Positions 7,323 to 15,560 of a DNA stretch of 19,665 bases are shown here, piece after piece. Source of the stretch: an uncultured Eubacteriales bacterium (GTDB lineage: Bacteria > Bacillota > Clostridia > Lachnospirales > Lachnospiraceae); assembly GCA_900548855.1 (NCBI GenBank), contig URMF01000054.1, positions 1-19,665 on the forward strand. The letters are read 5' to 3'. The first letter of the stretch is position 1, and the number at the start of each line of letters is the position of its first letter. The notes under the pieces are model-generated. The model saw only the letters and a program-made list of their open reading frames with translations. It made no database searches and had not been told where the DNA came from. The position numbers and the translations under genes were made by a program.

Positions 7323-8260
7323 TTAATTAATTCTTCATAAGATTTAAAATGACTATTAAGAAAGCTGTTCACAAAACCACCCTGTATTCCTAAATTCATT
7401 AGAACATTTACTTCTAAGAAGTATGGTGTAAGGCTTTCTTCTTCTAGCATAAAATCAATTCGAGCATAATCACAAGGTTGCATAGCCGAATAATACTTTT
7501 TAGCCATATACATAAGTTGCTTATTAATAGCAATATCTTGGCTCTCAAAACGTTCCATTCCAGAATCTGCAAATCGTTTTTGAGAATATGTCATGATATT
7601 TCCAGTTTTATGGGATACAGTATAGTGAGGTGGTGCAATTAATGGATTTCCGGAGATAGTATTTATCAAAGATACTCCGTAGCATATTCCCTTAATGTAT
7701 TTTTCAACGATAACATCTATATTTTGTTGAGCATAGAGTTTTGATTTTGCTATTGCATCCTTCCAAGAATGGCAAAGGGAACTTTCGTCTATATTTATTG
7801 ATGCACTACCGAAACGCGGTTTAACAAAATATGGACCAGGGAATGGAGCTATTTTACATAATGGATATTCTTTAGAGCAAACTACCCATGGAGCGGTTTT
7901 TAATCCCAAATGTTCTGCAAGTTGTTTAGACATACTTTTATCTTCAACAAGCGCACGAACATTTGGAGTTGCGCCTATGTATTTTATATTGTAATATTCA
8001 CACAACGATTGAACAAAAATTTCACTATTTCTAAATCCTAATCTATTATAAACGGACCAGACTAATTGGTATTTATCGTGATTTTTTATGAGATAATCAA
8101 CATCACTGGCTGTATCTATGTTATATTTTGATTTCTGCAATATATCAACAATTTTCCAATGGTAAGTCTCGGCATAAAACTTTTCCTCTGATGTTTTAGG
8201 TGGATTTAATACAATACCATTTGTGGGTGCAAATTGGGCTAAAAATAGAATATTTGTCAT
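7262..8260 (-). CDS. ATP-grasp ligase of the D-Ala-D-Ala ligase type
   Basis: This 332-aa enzyme probably joins a carboxylate to an amine through an acyl-phosphate, using ATP. Family signs appear in order: ALVEDKSMSKQLAEHLGLKT (start of the ATP-grasp domain), PYFVKPRFGSASINID (nucleotide-binding loop), VIVEKYIKGICYGVSLI (adenine-contact strand), and YARIDFMLEE then YFLEVNVLMNLG near residues 275-300 (Mg-binding Asp, Glu and Asn). The usual E-x-N-T-x-P-G end is changed to EVNVLMNLG, so the substrate may not be D-alanine. ATG 8260 is chosen because AAGGAGG lies just upstream; an earlier in-frame ATG at 8290 would overlap the preceding gene. The last 61 bp overlap the + strand gene ending at 7322. 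It is cotranscribed with the methyltransferase 22 bp upstream. Confidence 0.8.
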   Translation of the reverse strand: MTNILFLAQFAPTNGIVLNPPKTSEEKFYAETYHWKIVDILQKSKYNIDTASDVDYLIKNHDKYQLVWSVYNRLGFRNSEIFVQSLCEYYNIKYIGATPNVRALVEDKSMSKQLAEHLGLKTAPWVVCSKEYPLCKIAPFPGPYFVKPRFGSASINIDESSLCHSWKDAIAKSKLYAQQNIDVIVEKYIKGICYGVSLINTISGNPLIAPPHYTVSHKTGNIMTYSQKRFADSGMERFESQDIAINKQLMYMAKKYYSAMQPCDYARIDFMLEEESLTPYFLEVNVLMNLGIQGGFVNSFLNSHFKSYEELINHILKLGLAKLDISTSASKP

Positions 8261-8282
8261 TTTTTCCTCCTTCGTGTTTTCC

Positions 8283-9038
8283 TTAAACATAACCTATATA
8301 GCAGTGAGTATTATTTTCTAATGTCAGCAATCCATTTCTACAATGTGATTCAAAAAAATTCGTTAAACTCTCCATATATTTGCTATAATTTTCTTCACTT
8401 CTAGTTGGACAATATGATGCAGATTGATGCAATCCCAAAAAATTTTCTAAATTAAATATCAGCGGATTACTAAAAGATTTTGTAATATAATTTCCAGTAA
8501 AGAAATTTTTATAATCATCGGCTGATATAGCTCCACGCATTCCGCGTGATGAACCTGAAAAATCAGGGCAAAATTTCTTGCTTATTAAATCAATGGCTTG
8601 TACCCTTTCACTTTTTTCGTCACGACAATTCCAAATTAATATTACTTGTCCTTTGTCTTTTAATATCCGCTGACACTCTATTTTAAATGCAATTCTATTG
8701 AACCAATGAAACGACTGTGCTGCAGTAATATAATTTACGCAGTGTTCCTGTAGCGTTGTGGCTTCAGCAGTAGCATTTATAGACACAAAATTATCTCTAT
8801 ATGATAAGTTTAACTCGGCTATTTTACGCATATCATTGTTTGGTTCAACTGCATATACTAAATTGCAAATATCTAAAAGTTCTTTTGAAAGGATGCCGGT
8901 TCCTGAACCAATATCTGCAACTACAGTTGAAGCATTCATGCCAGCTTCAGAGCATAAATATGTAAAAAGCGCGTGTGGATATGAAGGGCGATACTTGTCA
9001 TAGATATCAGCAATTCCATTAAATATGTTTTCATTCAT
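8283..9038 (-). CDS. Class I SAM-dependent methyltransferase
   Basis: This 251-aa cytoplasmic enzyme of the UbiE/Methyltransf_11 type has the N-terminal NGIADIYDKYRPSYP typical of these proteins, SAM motif I VADIGSGTGIL (residues 40-50), the acidic end of strand two in VYAVEPNNDM, and motif ITAAQSFHWFN (the YALE-like AQAFHWF block) near residue 110. The C-terminal half is less conserved and probably forms the substrate lid. Its ribosome site is GGAG at 9047-9050 (read on the - strand), ahead of the ATG at 9038. It is first in a two-gene operon with the ATP-grasp ligase, so a small molecule or peptide made by ligation and methylation is plausible. No precursor peptide gene was found nearby. 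It starts about 90 bp inside the right inverted repeat, with no consensus promoter between. Confidence 0.85.
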   Translation of the reverse strand: MNENIFNGIADIYDKYRPSYPHALFTYLCSEAGMNASTVVADIGSGTGILSKELLDICNLVYAVEPNNDMRKIAELNLSYRDNFVSINATAEATTLQEHCVNYITAAQSFHWFNRIAFKIECQRILKDKGQVILIWNCRDEKSERVQAIDLISKKFCPDFSGSSRGMRGAISADDYKNFFTGNYITKSFSNPLIFNLENFLGLHQSASYCPTRSEENYSKYMESLTNFFESHCRNGLLTLENNTHCYIGYV

Positions 9039-9124
9039 ATACTTTTCTCCTATTGTTGAAATATTAAGGAAAAGGAATAATCTTTATTAATAGCGCAATA
9101 TAACACTTATCCGCATATTCTATG

Positions 9125-9162
9125 TTTCATCTGATAATTCCTAATTATCGTTACCATATTAA
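9125..9162 (-). repeat. Right copy of the 38-bp inverted repeat
   Basis: Read on the - strand, this begins TTAATATGGTAAC and contains the same GATAATTAGGAATTATC dyad as the left copy at 4900-4937. It differs from it at three of 38 positions. It lies upstream of the methyltransferase gene. The sequence outside it (9163-9188) is A/T-rich without a promoter-like pair. Confidence 0.85.
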
Positions 9163-9188
9163 AATAAAATGAATTTTTTTTTCGGCAG

Positions 9189-9229
9189 GCCCCTTTACCT
9201 AGCGGCGAATTAGGTGAAGGGGTTTTCTT
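9189..9229 (+). terminator. Strong terminator hairpin at the right edge of the AT-rich cassette
   Basis: CCCCTTTACCTA pairs with TAGGTGAAGGGG (12 bp, one wobble) around a 9-nt loop and is followed by TTTTCTTTT. Its arms resemble the hairpin at 3721-3763 after the sigma-like gene (CTTCAT and ATGAAGGGG). One of them may be the terminator that originally closed the sigma-like gene before the AT-rich cassette entered between them. Confidence 0.75.
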
Positions 9230-9538
9230 TTGTCTAAAATATTCCCCTTTTACTGCACTTTGACAACTTCATATCTGTGTATCAGGCACACATCCGACCG
9301 GCCGGAGAGCCGGATAGCACAAGTCAGGGTACGCCATGCGGATTATTCCAAGCGAGAAATATCTGTGGCTTTACTGCCCGTGGTGGGGCAGGATGCGATG
9401 ATACCGTTCGGAAATAATGATACTTCCACGCCAGTGGCCCGCATAAGTGACGGGAAAATGCACACCCACGTTTGAGAAAGAATGTGGGCGGCTTTTATGA
9501 TGCCTGCTTACTGGCAGGATGGCTGATGCACCTTTTTA
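9230..9538 (+). other. Non-coding, structured ICE region
   Basis: I see no gene that I can support here. Base composition rises sharply compared with the cassette to the left. Visible structures are CTGCCC/GGGCAG (9374-9379 with 9386-9391), CCCACGTT/AATGTGGG (9465-9472 with 9481-9488), followed by CGGCTTTT as a terminator-like end, and a short CCTGC/GCAGG pair near 9503-9518. An 81-codon frame from 9230 starts inside the preceding terminator, lacks a ribosome site and looks like no protein, so I leave it out. The region may be a leader or the remains of a small gene. Confidence 0.4.
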
Positions 9539-9660
9539 TAAAGCAGTAGAAATCATGGGCTGGATGGAAGCTCATGTTTGTTAGTAAAAAGCCAAACCGA
9601 TACCTTCCAGCCTATTCCTGTGCTGCTTTATGGCACTAAGAAATTTTAGGAGGCGTAACG
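9539..9660 (+). promoter_or_regulatory. Structured leader and ribosome site of the helicase gene
   Basis: TAAAGCAG (9539-9546) pairs with CTGCTTTA (9623-9630), and inside it GGCTGGA (9558-9564) pairs with TCCAGCC (9606-9612), giving a nested long-range stem in the leader. The ribosome site AGGAGG (9648-9653) lies just after it, 7 nt before ATG 9661. A regulatory role is inference. Confidence 0.4.
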
Positions 9661-11666
9661 ATGGCAAAGAGTGCAGAAGAATTATTAATTTATTTGATGA
9701 GATTTTACCGAAACATGGAATGAATCTGAGGGTAAAACAGAAAGAACTTTCTCTTGAAATGCTCCGGGCATTGCAGGAAAACAAACTGGCTTTATGTGAG
9801 GCGGAAGTGGGGACAGGAAAAACTCACGCATATATCCTTGCACTGACGGTACATAACATTTATTCAGATAAGAAGATTCCGGCAGTCATATCAACATCCA
9901 CCATAGCCCTGCAGAAAGCATTGACAGAGGAATACATACCGCAGATATCCGGCATCCTTTTAGAGCACCATGTAATTGACAAACCATTATCTTTTGTGGT
10001 GCGGAAAGGAAAACGGCATTATGTCTGTGACTCCAGATTGAAGATATATGAGACATCCATAAAAAATTTGCAGAGAGAAGTGGATGCCAATCTGATACTG
10101 GAACTGGCAAGGCTTGGGGAGCAGGAATTTGACAGGATTGATTTGGATGATGCCGTGCTGACACCCTATGTAAAAGGCAGAATCAACGTGTTTCGCTGCA
10201 ATAAGTCATGTCCTTATTCGCTTTTATGCAGATTTATGAATTTTAAGAAAAAGTGCATGACGGATAATTTTGATTTTCAGATTACGAACCATAATTATAT
10301 CCTTGCCGATCTGATTGGACAGAAGCAGGGCAGAAAACCTCTTTTTCCGGGATATGGGGCAATGGTGTTTGATGAGTCCCACAAGCTGATAGATGCCGCA
10401 AGACAGATGTACAGCACAGTCTGGGACGAGCAGGATGCGGAATTTATCGTGGGTTTGAGTGAAGTGAACAGAAGAACCACAGGCATGGATGAACTTACTG
10501 TATTGCGGAGTCAGCTTGCGGAATATAACAGACAGATATTTGACAGACTGGCGGGAGATTTAGCAGGAAACCACACCAGAGAGGGAAGCAGGATTGAAAT
10601 AGTGATAGGTTCCATGGAAAAAATTTACATAAGGCACATGGCAAAGGCTTTAGAGCAGCTTCCCTTATCCTATCAGGAAAACAGCGGACAAAAAATGCGG
10701 ATGCAGGGCCTGAAAAAGCGTTGTCAGGAGCTGACGGACAAGCTGACCGTATTTCTAAACAGCGGAAATTCAATCTGCTGGATGGAAAAGAGGGAGAACG
10801 GCAGGCTTGCCCTGTGTGCGGTTCCAATGGAACTGGAACAGGTTTTATTCCGTGACATCTGGAGCAGACCGATACCGGTTATTATTACGTCCGGCACAAT
10901 GTCAGTCCGGAGTGATTTCAGTCACTTCAAGAGAATGACAGGGCTTTCCTTTGCAGCTTTATCAAGAATCATGGAAACCAGCAAGCCCTCACCCTTTGAT
11001 TTTCAGAGTAACGGTCTGCTCTATATACCGGAGCGTATGCCGTTTCCGAATATCCGGGATGACAGTTACATACAGGCGGTCATGGCGGAAATATTGCAGA
11101 TAGTGTCTGCCGCTCATGGGCATACCCTGATTCTTTTTACATCCTATTGGCTCATGGAGAGGGTGTTCTATGGTCTGAAGGAGCAGCTTTCTGATTATCC
11201 GCTGTTTCTCATGGGAAGAGGCAGATTGGATGTGATAAGTAGCTTCCGCAGGAGCGGAAACGGAGTGCTGTTTGCCAGTGACAGTGCCGGAGAGGAAATT
11301 GACCTTGCAGGGGATATACTTTCCAGCCTAATTGTAGTAAAACTGCCGTTTCCCGTGCCGGATCCGGTCATGGAATACCAGAGAAACCTGTATGAGGACT
11401 TTGATTTATACCGCAGGGACATCATCATCCCGGAAATGCTGATTAAGCTAAGGCAGTGGTTCGGGCGCGGCATCCGCCGGGAAAAGGACACGGCGGTATT
11501 TTCCATCTTAGACAGCAGGACATCCCTGTGTGGCAGATACCGGGCAGAAATTCTGAATACCCTGCCCACCATGCCGGTCACGGACAGGCTTATGGATGTG
11601 GAAGACTTTATTATAAGGAAGAAAACAGACAGTTATTTTATGGATAAGGAAAATGCTATAGCATAG
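9661..11666 (+). CDS. DinG/XPD-like superfamily 2 helicase, frameshifted near its start
   Basis: This is a DNA helicase of the DinG type found beside ICE recombinases. Motifs in order: Walker A AEVGTGKTHAY (about 9800-9830), four cysteines (one in HYVCDSR, three in CNKSCPYSLLC) placed as in the iron-sulphur domain of XPD/DinG, the Walker B box VFDESHKL (10366-10389), ITSGTMS, FASDSAGEEIDLAG and RQWFGRGIRREKD (motif VI). The best ribosome site (AGGAGG, 9648-9653) points to ATG 9661. That frame reads MAKSAEELL and then stops, while the helicase frame joins as NLFDEILPKHGMN. One missing A near 9687 explains both, and restoring it gives about 668 aa. As written, translation could begin at ATG 9720, before Walker A, leaving a nearly full helicase. 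The same open frame also extends up to an ATG at 9630 that lacks a ribosome site. Confidence 0.8.
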
Positions 11667-11732
11667 GACAATCCGGTAAAAGAATAGACTTAGATAGCAG
11701 CAAGATTATGCTGTCCGGAAAGGAGAGAAGCC

Positions 11733-12002
11733 TTGGAACTGACAAAGGAAAGACTTGAAGAAATGGCTGCCGTGGATATAAGGACGGTAGATATTTCCAC
11801 TCTGACTGATTTGAGGGACATAGAGATTGATACATCCCTGCCTGTGGAGAAGAAGCTGGATGCGTTTGCAAGGCAGACGAACAATGTCTATGTCAATCGG
11901 ATCGGTGATTATGTAGTTAAGGTCAGGTTCCAAAAAGACGGAGCCAGCATAGATGATAAAATGGCGGAATATCTGCAAAGGTTATCCGAAATTCATATTT
12001 GA
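11733..12002 (+). CDS. Small DUF6870-like ICE protein
   Basis: This 89-aa protein starts at TTG 11733, with AGGAGA (11721-11726) as ribosome site. The sequence (VDIRTVDISTLTDLRDIEID, then FARQTNNVYVNRIGDYVVKV) fits the small family often found just upstream of serine or tyrosine recombinases in clostridial ICEs, which I take to be DUF6870. Its function is not known; the position suggests a partner in the integration module. It follows the helicase by 66 bp and precedes the recombinase leader by about 70 bp, so the three are probably one transcript. It has no membrane segment and no catalytic motif. Confidence 0.7.
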   Translation: MELTKERLEEMAAVDIRTVDISTLTDLRDIEIDTSLPVEKKLDAFARQTNNVYVNRIGDYVVKVRFQKDGASIDDKMAEYLQRLSEIHI

Positions 12003-12069
12003 AAAATTTATATTTGGATTGAAAAATCCTCTTATCTATGCTAACCTAATATCAGGACAAATCAGCGTA

Positions 12070-12129
12070 ACTCCTGATTTTATGGAATGGAAAAGCCACC
12101 GGCTTCCCCCTAACAAAAAAGTCAGGAGT
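12070..12129 (+). promoter_or_regulatory. Hairpin that would hide the ribosome site of the first serine recombinase
   Basis: ACTCCTGA (12070-12077) is fully complementary to TCAGGAGT (12122-12129), which contains the AGGAG ribosome site of the recombinase at 12136. The stem can extend by four T:A pairs after a one-base bulge. A smaller AGCC/GGCT hairpin sits in the loop. Folded, it would block ribosome entry, giving translational control of excision. The pairing is seen; the control is inferred. Confidence 0.5.
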
Positions 12130-12135
12130 GATAAC

Positions 12136-13821
12136 ATGAAAGAACAATCTAAATTCTTTGCCGCCATGTATCTGCGTCTTTCCAGAGATGACAATGTGAA
12201 AGCGGAGCATGATGGCAACGCCATGATAAATGGCGTATCTAAAGCCGAAAGCAACAGCATAGGAAGTCAGAGGGAGTTGATCCGTTCCTTTTTAAATGAA
12301 CAGGAGGATATTGAACTCTATGACATTTATGTAGATGATGGCTTTTCCGGCAGTAATTTCGACAGACCAGAATTTAACAGAATGATGAAAGATATTGAAG
12401 CGGGCAGGGTTAACTGCGTGGTTGTGAAAGACCTGTCCCGTTTTGGGCGCGATTACATTGAAGCCGGGAGGTATCTGGAAAAGATATTCCCTGCTCTTGG
12501 TGTGCGTTTCATTGCCTTGACCGACCATTATGACAGCATATCAGCAGATACCGGAGAACGCCAGATTGTGCTTCCGGTCAAGAACTTTATCAATGATTCC
12601 TATTGCCGGGATATTTCCACCAAGGTAAAAAGCCAGCTTGCAGTGAAACGGAAAGCCGGGGAATGCTTATCACCTTTTGCCGTATATGGCTATCGCAAGT
12701 CTCCGGAGAATAAGAACAAGCTGGTGGTGGATGATTATGCGGCAGAGATTGTACGCAGGATATTCCGGTGGAGAATTGAGGGAATGGCGGTGTCTGCCAT
12801 TGCAAAGAAGCTGAACGAGCTGCACATTCTTTCCCCGAAAGAATATAAAAAGTCTACGGGGCTTAACTACCGGGGCGGGTTTACCGGCGGCTCCGGTTCA
12901 CAGTGGAGCAGTTCATCGGTGAAGCGTATCCTGACCAATGAAGTTTATCTGGGGCACCTGCTGCAGGGCAGGACAGAGAAAGTCAATTATAAGGTGAAAA
13001 AGAGTGTTGAGAAACCAAAGGAAGAATGGGTGCGTGTGGAAAATACCCATGAGCCTATTATTTCAGACAGTGATTTTGAAGCGGTACAGAATCTTCTTCA
13101 GACGGACGGACGGGTAAGCCCGGAAAGCAAAAGCTTAAGTCCATTCATGGGACTTCTGTTTTGCGGGGACTGCGGCGAACAGATGGTGCGGCGCAGAGTC
13201 CGGTATAAGGAATCCAATAAGGTGTACTATATCTGTTCCACAAAAAACCGGGGCGAGGGATGCAGCCGCCACAGCATAGAGGAAAATACTTTAAAGGAAC
13301 TGGTGAGCATTGCGGTTCGCAGATATGCCAATGACTTTTTAGCGCAGAGTAAACTTTTTGAACAGGCGAAAGAAAAAGAGACAAATCTGGAAGCAGTTGC
13401 GGGATGCCAGAAGGAGCTTACGCGGCTGAAACAGGAGCAGGATAAGTATTACGGTCTCTGCGCAGGGCTTTATGACGATCTAAGGCAGAATGTCGTAACA
13501 AAGGAAGAATTTGAACGTCTGCATAAGGAGTTTCAGAGTAAGGCACAGGAACTGGAGAAAGCACAGGAACAGCAGCAGGATCTGATACGGAGGATGCTAC
13601 AGAAGGGTGTAGTTAGTGCTTCAAGGCTGGCAAAATTTCAGGATTCCTTGAAACTTGCAGAAATTGACCGGCATACTTTAACAAGTCTGGTAAAGCGCAT
13701 TTATGTGTACGAGGATAAAAGACTTGAGATAGAGTTTTATTTTCGGGATGAATACCGGATCATGCAGGAATATGTCACTGCACTTTCGGGGCAGGAAAGC
13801 GGCAGGGAAAGGAGTGCGTGA
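12136..13821 (+). CDS. Large serine recombinase 1
   Basis: This 561-aa site-specific recombinase uses a serine nucleophile (S16 in MYLRLSRDD). Domains in order: resolvase catalytic domain (residues 8-165, with VDDGFSGSNFDRPEF and VVKDLSRFGRDYIEAGRYLE), recombinase domain (about 180-300, YGYRKSPENKNK), zinc ribbon (FCGDCGEQM and YICSTKNRGEGC), and a C-terminal coiled coil (about 410-500). ATG 12136 is chosen because AGGAG lies 7 nt upstream and homologues start near the catalytic strand. The same frame is open to 11953, but that part overlaps the previous gene and the hairpin leader. It is first of three recombinases; its stop overlaps the upstream GTG of the next gene. It probably acts with the other two to integrate and excise the element. 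Confidence 0.92.
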   Translation: MKEQSKFFAAMYLRLSRDDNVKAEHDGNAMINGVSKAESNSIGSQRELIRSFLNEQEDIELYDIYVDDGFSGSNFDRPEFNRMMKDIEAGRVNCVVVKDLSRFGRDYIEAGRYLEKIFPALGVRFIALTDHYDSISADTGERQIVLPVKNFINDSYCRDISTKVKSQLAVKRKAGECLSPFAVYGYRKSPENKNKLVVDDYAAEIVRRIFRWRIEGMAVSAIAKKLNELHILSPKEYKKSTGLNYRGGFTGGSGSQWSSSSVKRILTNEVYLGHLLQGRTEKVNYKVKKSVEKPKEEWVRVENTHEPIISDSDFEAVQNLLQTDGRVSPESKSLSPFMGLLFCGDCGEQMVRRRVRYKESNKVYYICSTKNRGEGCSRHSIEENTLKELVSIAVRRYANDFLAQSKLFEQAKEKETNLEAVAGCQKELTRLKQEQDKYYGLCAGLYDDLRQNVVTKEEFERLHKEFQSKAQELEKAQEQQQDLIRRMLQKGVVSASRLAKFQDSLKLAEIDRHTLTSLVKRIYVYEDKRLEIEFYFRDEYRIMQEYVTALSGQESGRERSA

Positions 13822-13823
13822 GT

Positions 13824-15560
13824 ATGGGAAGAACATCAAAGAGACAGTCAGCGGGAAAAGGGGCGGGCACACCTGCGAGCACTTCCGGGGTGCAAAAGAA
13901 CAGGCAGTATAAGGCTGGTATTTATGCCAGACTCTCCGCAGATATAGACAAAAAAGTTTGCAGGCAAACTTCAAAGAATGAATCAGTAGAGGTGCAGATA
14001 GAGATCGCCAGGAAATTCATTGAGGAATGGAACGGAAAACATACGGATAAAATCGAAGTTGCAGACTGTTATATCGACTTGGGAAAGACGGGAACCAATT
14101 TTAACCGGGGTGCGTTTCAGCGGCTGATGCAGGATGTCCGCATGGGAGACATTAACTGTGTGATCGTAAAAGACCTGTCCCGTTTTGGCAGAAATTATCT
14201 GGAAGCCGGAAATTATATTGAGAAGATTTTCCCATTCCTTGGTGTGCGTTTCATAGCAGTGGCGGATGGCTTTGATACCGGGGCAGGCGGCAATGAAACG
14301 AAACAGATGGTATCGGAAATCAAGAATCTGGTAAATGATATGTATGCTAAGGATTTTTCCGTGAAAGCGAAAGCTTCTCTGGCACAGAGAAGAAAAGAAG
14401 GCTCCTATGTGGGCGGTCCTGCACCTTATGGGTATAAGGCAGTCTGGGAGGGCAAAGTACGCAGGCTGATACCGGATGAAAATACGGAGGAGATTGTCAG
14501 ATACATTTTTCAGAAATTTATTGAGACGGAAAGCTATACGGCAGTTGCGGATGATCTGAACACTCGTAAGATCAATCCGCCGGCGGTCTATCACAAAACG
14601 GGAGAGGTCTACTGCCCACCGGATGCAGCTTACAAAGGATGGGATAAAAGTGGTGTGGAACGCATTATTAAAAGTGACACTTACGCTGGAAAGCTGGTAC
14701 AGGGAAAGACCAGCATTACTGCAAGGGATGAAAATAACCGCATTCACAAGCCGGAAGATGACTGGGTGGTAAAAGAAGAAGCCCATGAGCCGCTGATCAC
14801 GCCGGAGATTGGGAAGGAAGCGGCCGGAGTAAGGAAGAAACTGCGGGAGCAGACAAAAAGCCATGCTCATCCAACGGAAGGTTGCCCAATCGGAGAAAAT
14901 ATTTTTGACAAGGTGCTGTACTGCGGCGTATGCGGGCGGAAAATGACAAGACACAGCTATGTGAAGCACTATGCAGATGGCAGCAGGATGCGGATAGATG
15001 GATATTTCTGCTTAAACGGCGGGGCGACCAAGACGGATAGTTGTCCGTCCTCTAACCGTATCCCCCAAAATGTGTTGACGGATATTCTTTTTTCACTGTT
15101 AGAAAAAGAGTTTGATACCAGTCTGAAAAAAAAGAGAATATATCTGGATAAGGCAGGAGAAATCATCCGGCAGAAAAAGCAGGAGCTGGAGCGGAGCCTT
15201 CGATCCGTAACTTACGCAAAAGAAAGACTTGCAGAGGAAGAAAGTGATAAGTATATGGCATACCGCATGGGCAATCTTTCACAGAAAGACTATGTGGAGT
15301 ATAAGATGTGCAAAGAAAATAGGCTGCGGGATTTGGAGAAGCAGGAGAAGAACTTCAGAGAGCAGGAAGTAAGCCTTGAGCGTGACGGAGAAACCTATCT
15401 GAAAGCAGTCCGTGCATTGATAAAACTAAAGAATGAACAGGTACTTACCAGGGAGCTTATTGAATCGCTGATAGATAAAATCTATGTGTATCCGGGGAAA
15501 AGGGTGGAAGTCTTATTTACATACAGTGATGCACTGGTGGAAAGGCAGGTGAAAAAATGA
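13824..15560 (+). CDS. Large serine recombinase 2
   Basis: This 578-aa recombinase is of the same family. The catalytic serine is S38 in IYARLSAD, and the family block VIVKDLSRFGRNYLEAGNYIE is present. A basic N-terminal extension of about 30 residues (KRQSAGKGAG) sets it apart. The zinc ribbon cysteines are in YCGVCGRKM and YFCLNGGATKTDSC, followed by a long coiled coil (about residues 430-540). I chose ATG 13824, nine nt after AAGGAG. A GTG at 13818 overlapping the previous stop is possible but only three nt from the ribosome site. Its TGA overlaps the ATG of the next gene by four bases, implying translational coupling. It is the most divergent of the three in the recombinase domain, so a distinct DNA-binding role is likely. 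Confidence 0.92.
   Translation: MGRTSKRQSAGKGAGTPASTSGVQKNRQYKAGIYARLSADIDKKVCRQTSKNESVEVQIEIARKFIEEWNGKHTDKIEVADCYIDLGKTGTNFNRGAFQRLMQDVRMGDINCVIVKDLSRFGRNYLEAGNYIEKIFPFLGVRFIAVADGFDTGAGGNETKQMVSEIKNLVNDMYAKDFSVKAKASLAQRRKEGSYVGGPAPYGYKAVWEGKVRRLIPDENTEEIVRYIFQKFIETESYTAVADDLNTRKINPPAVYHKTGEVYCPPDAAYKGWDKSGVERIIKSDTYAGKLVQGKTSITARDENNRIHKPEDDWVVKEEAHEPLITPEIGKEAAGVRKKLREQTKSHAHPTEGCPIGENIFDKVLYCGVCGRKMTRHSYVKHYADGSRMRIDGYFCLNGGATKTDSCPSSNRIPQNVLTDILFSLLEKEFDTSLKKKRIYLDKAGEIIRQKKQELERSLRSVTYAKERLAEEESDKYMAYRMGNLSQKDYVEYKMCKENRLRDLEKQEKNFREQEVSLERDGETYLKAVRALIKLKNEQVLTRELIESLIDKIYVYPGKRVEVLFTYSDALVERQVKK

Larger units (their letters stand above)
4900..9162. mobile_element. Candidate invertible cassette bounded by 38-bp inverted repeats
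   Basis: The two repeats bracket a rightward gene (4992-7322) and a leftward two-gene operon (9038 to 7262) whose 3' ends overlap. A tyrosine recombinase and a fixed promoter sit just outside the left repeat. Recombination between inverted sites flips the DNA between them. Here that would put either the STAND-like gene or the methyltransferase/ATP-grasp operon behind the promoter at 4872-4900. No strong promoter is seen inside the segment ahead of either gene set, although AT-rich DNA makes this hard to exclude. The repeats are seen; inversion is inferred. Terminal repeats of a small transposable unit are the main alternative. Confidence 0.55.

Noticed and set aside
7262..8260. VanA/VanB-type resistance ligase
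   Set aside because: The key C-terminal motif differs and no vanH, vanX or other van-type neighbour is present.
9230..9475. 81-codon frame with a KIFPFYC stretch, slightly like small cysteine-rich KTR proteins of ICEs
   Set aside because: It begins inside the terminator at 9189-9229, lacks a ribosome site and the other cysteines, and its remaining residues look like translated non-coding DNA.
13983..14969. 328-codon frame on the - strand
   Set aside because: It lies entirely antisense to serine recombinase 2, which has clear domains and codon pattern, and its residues match no family.
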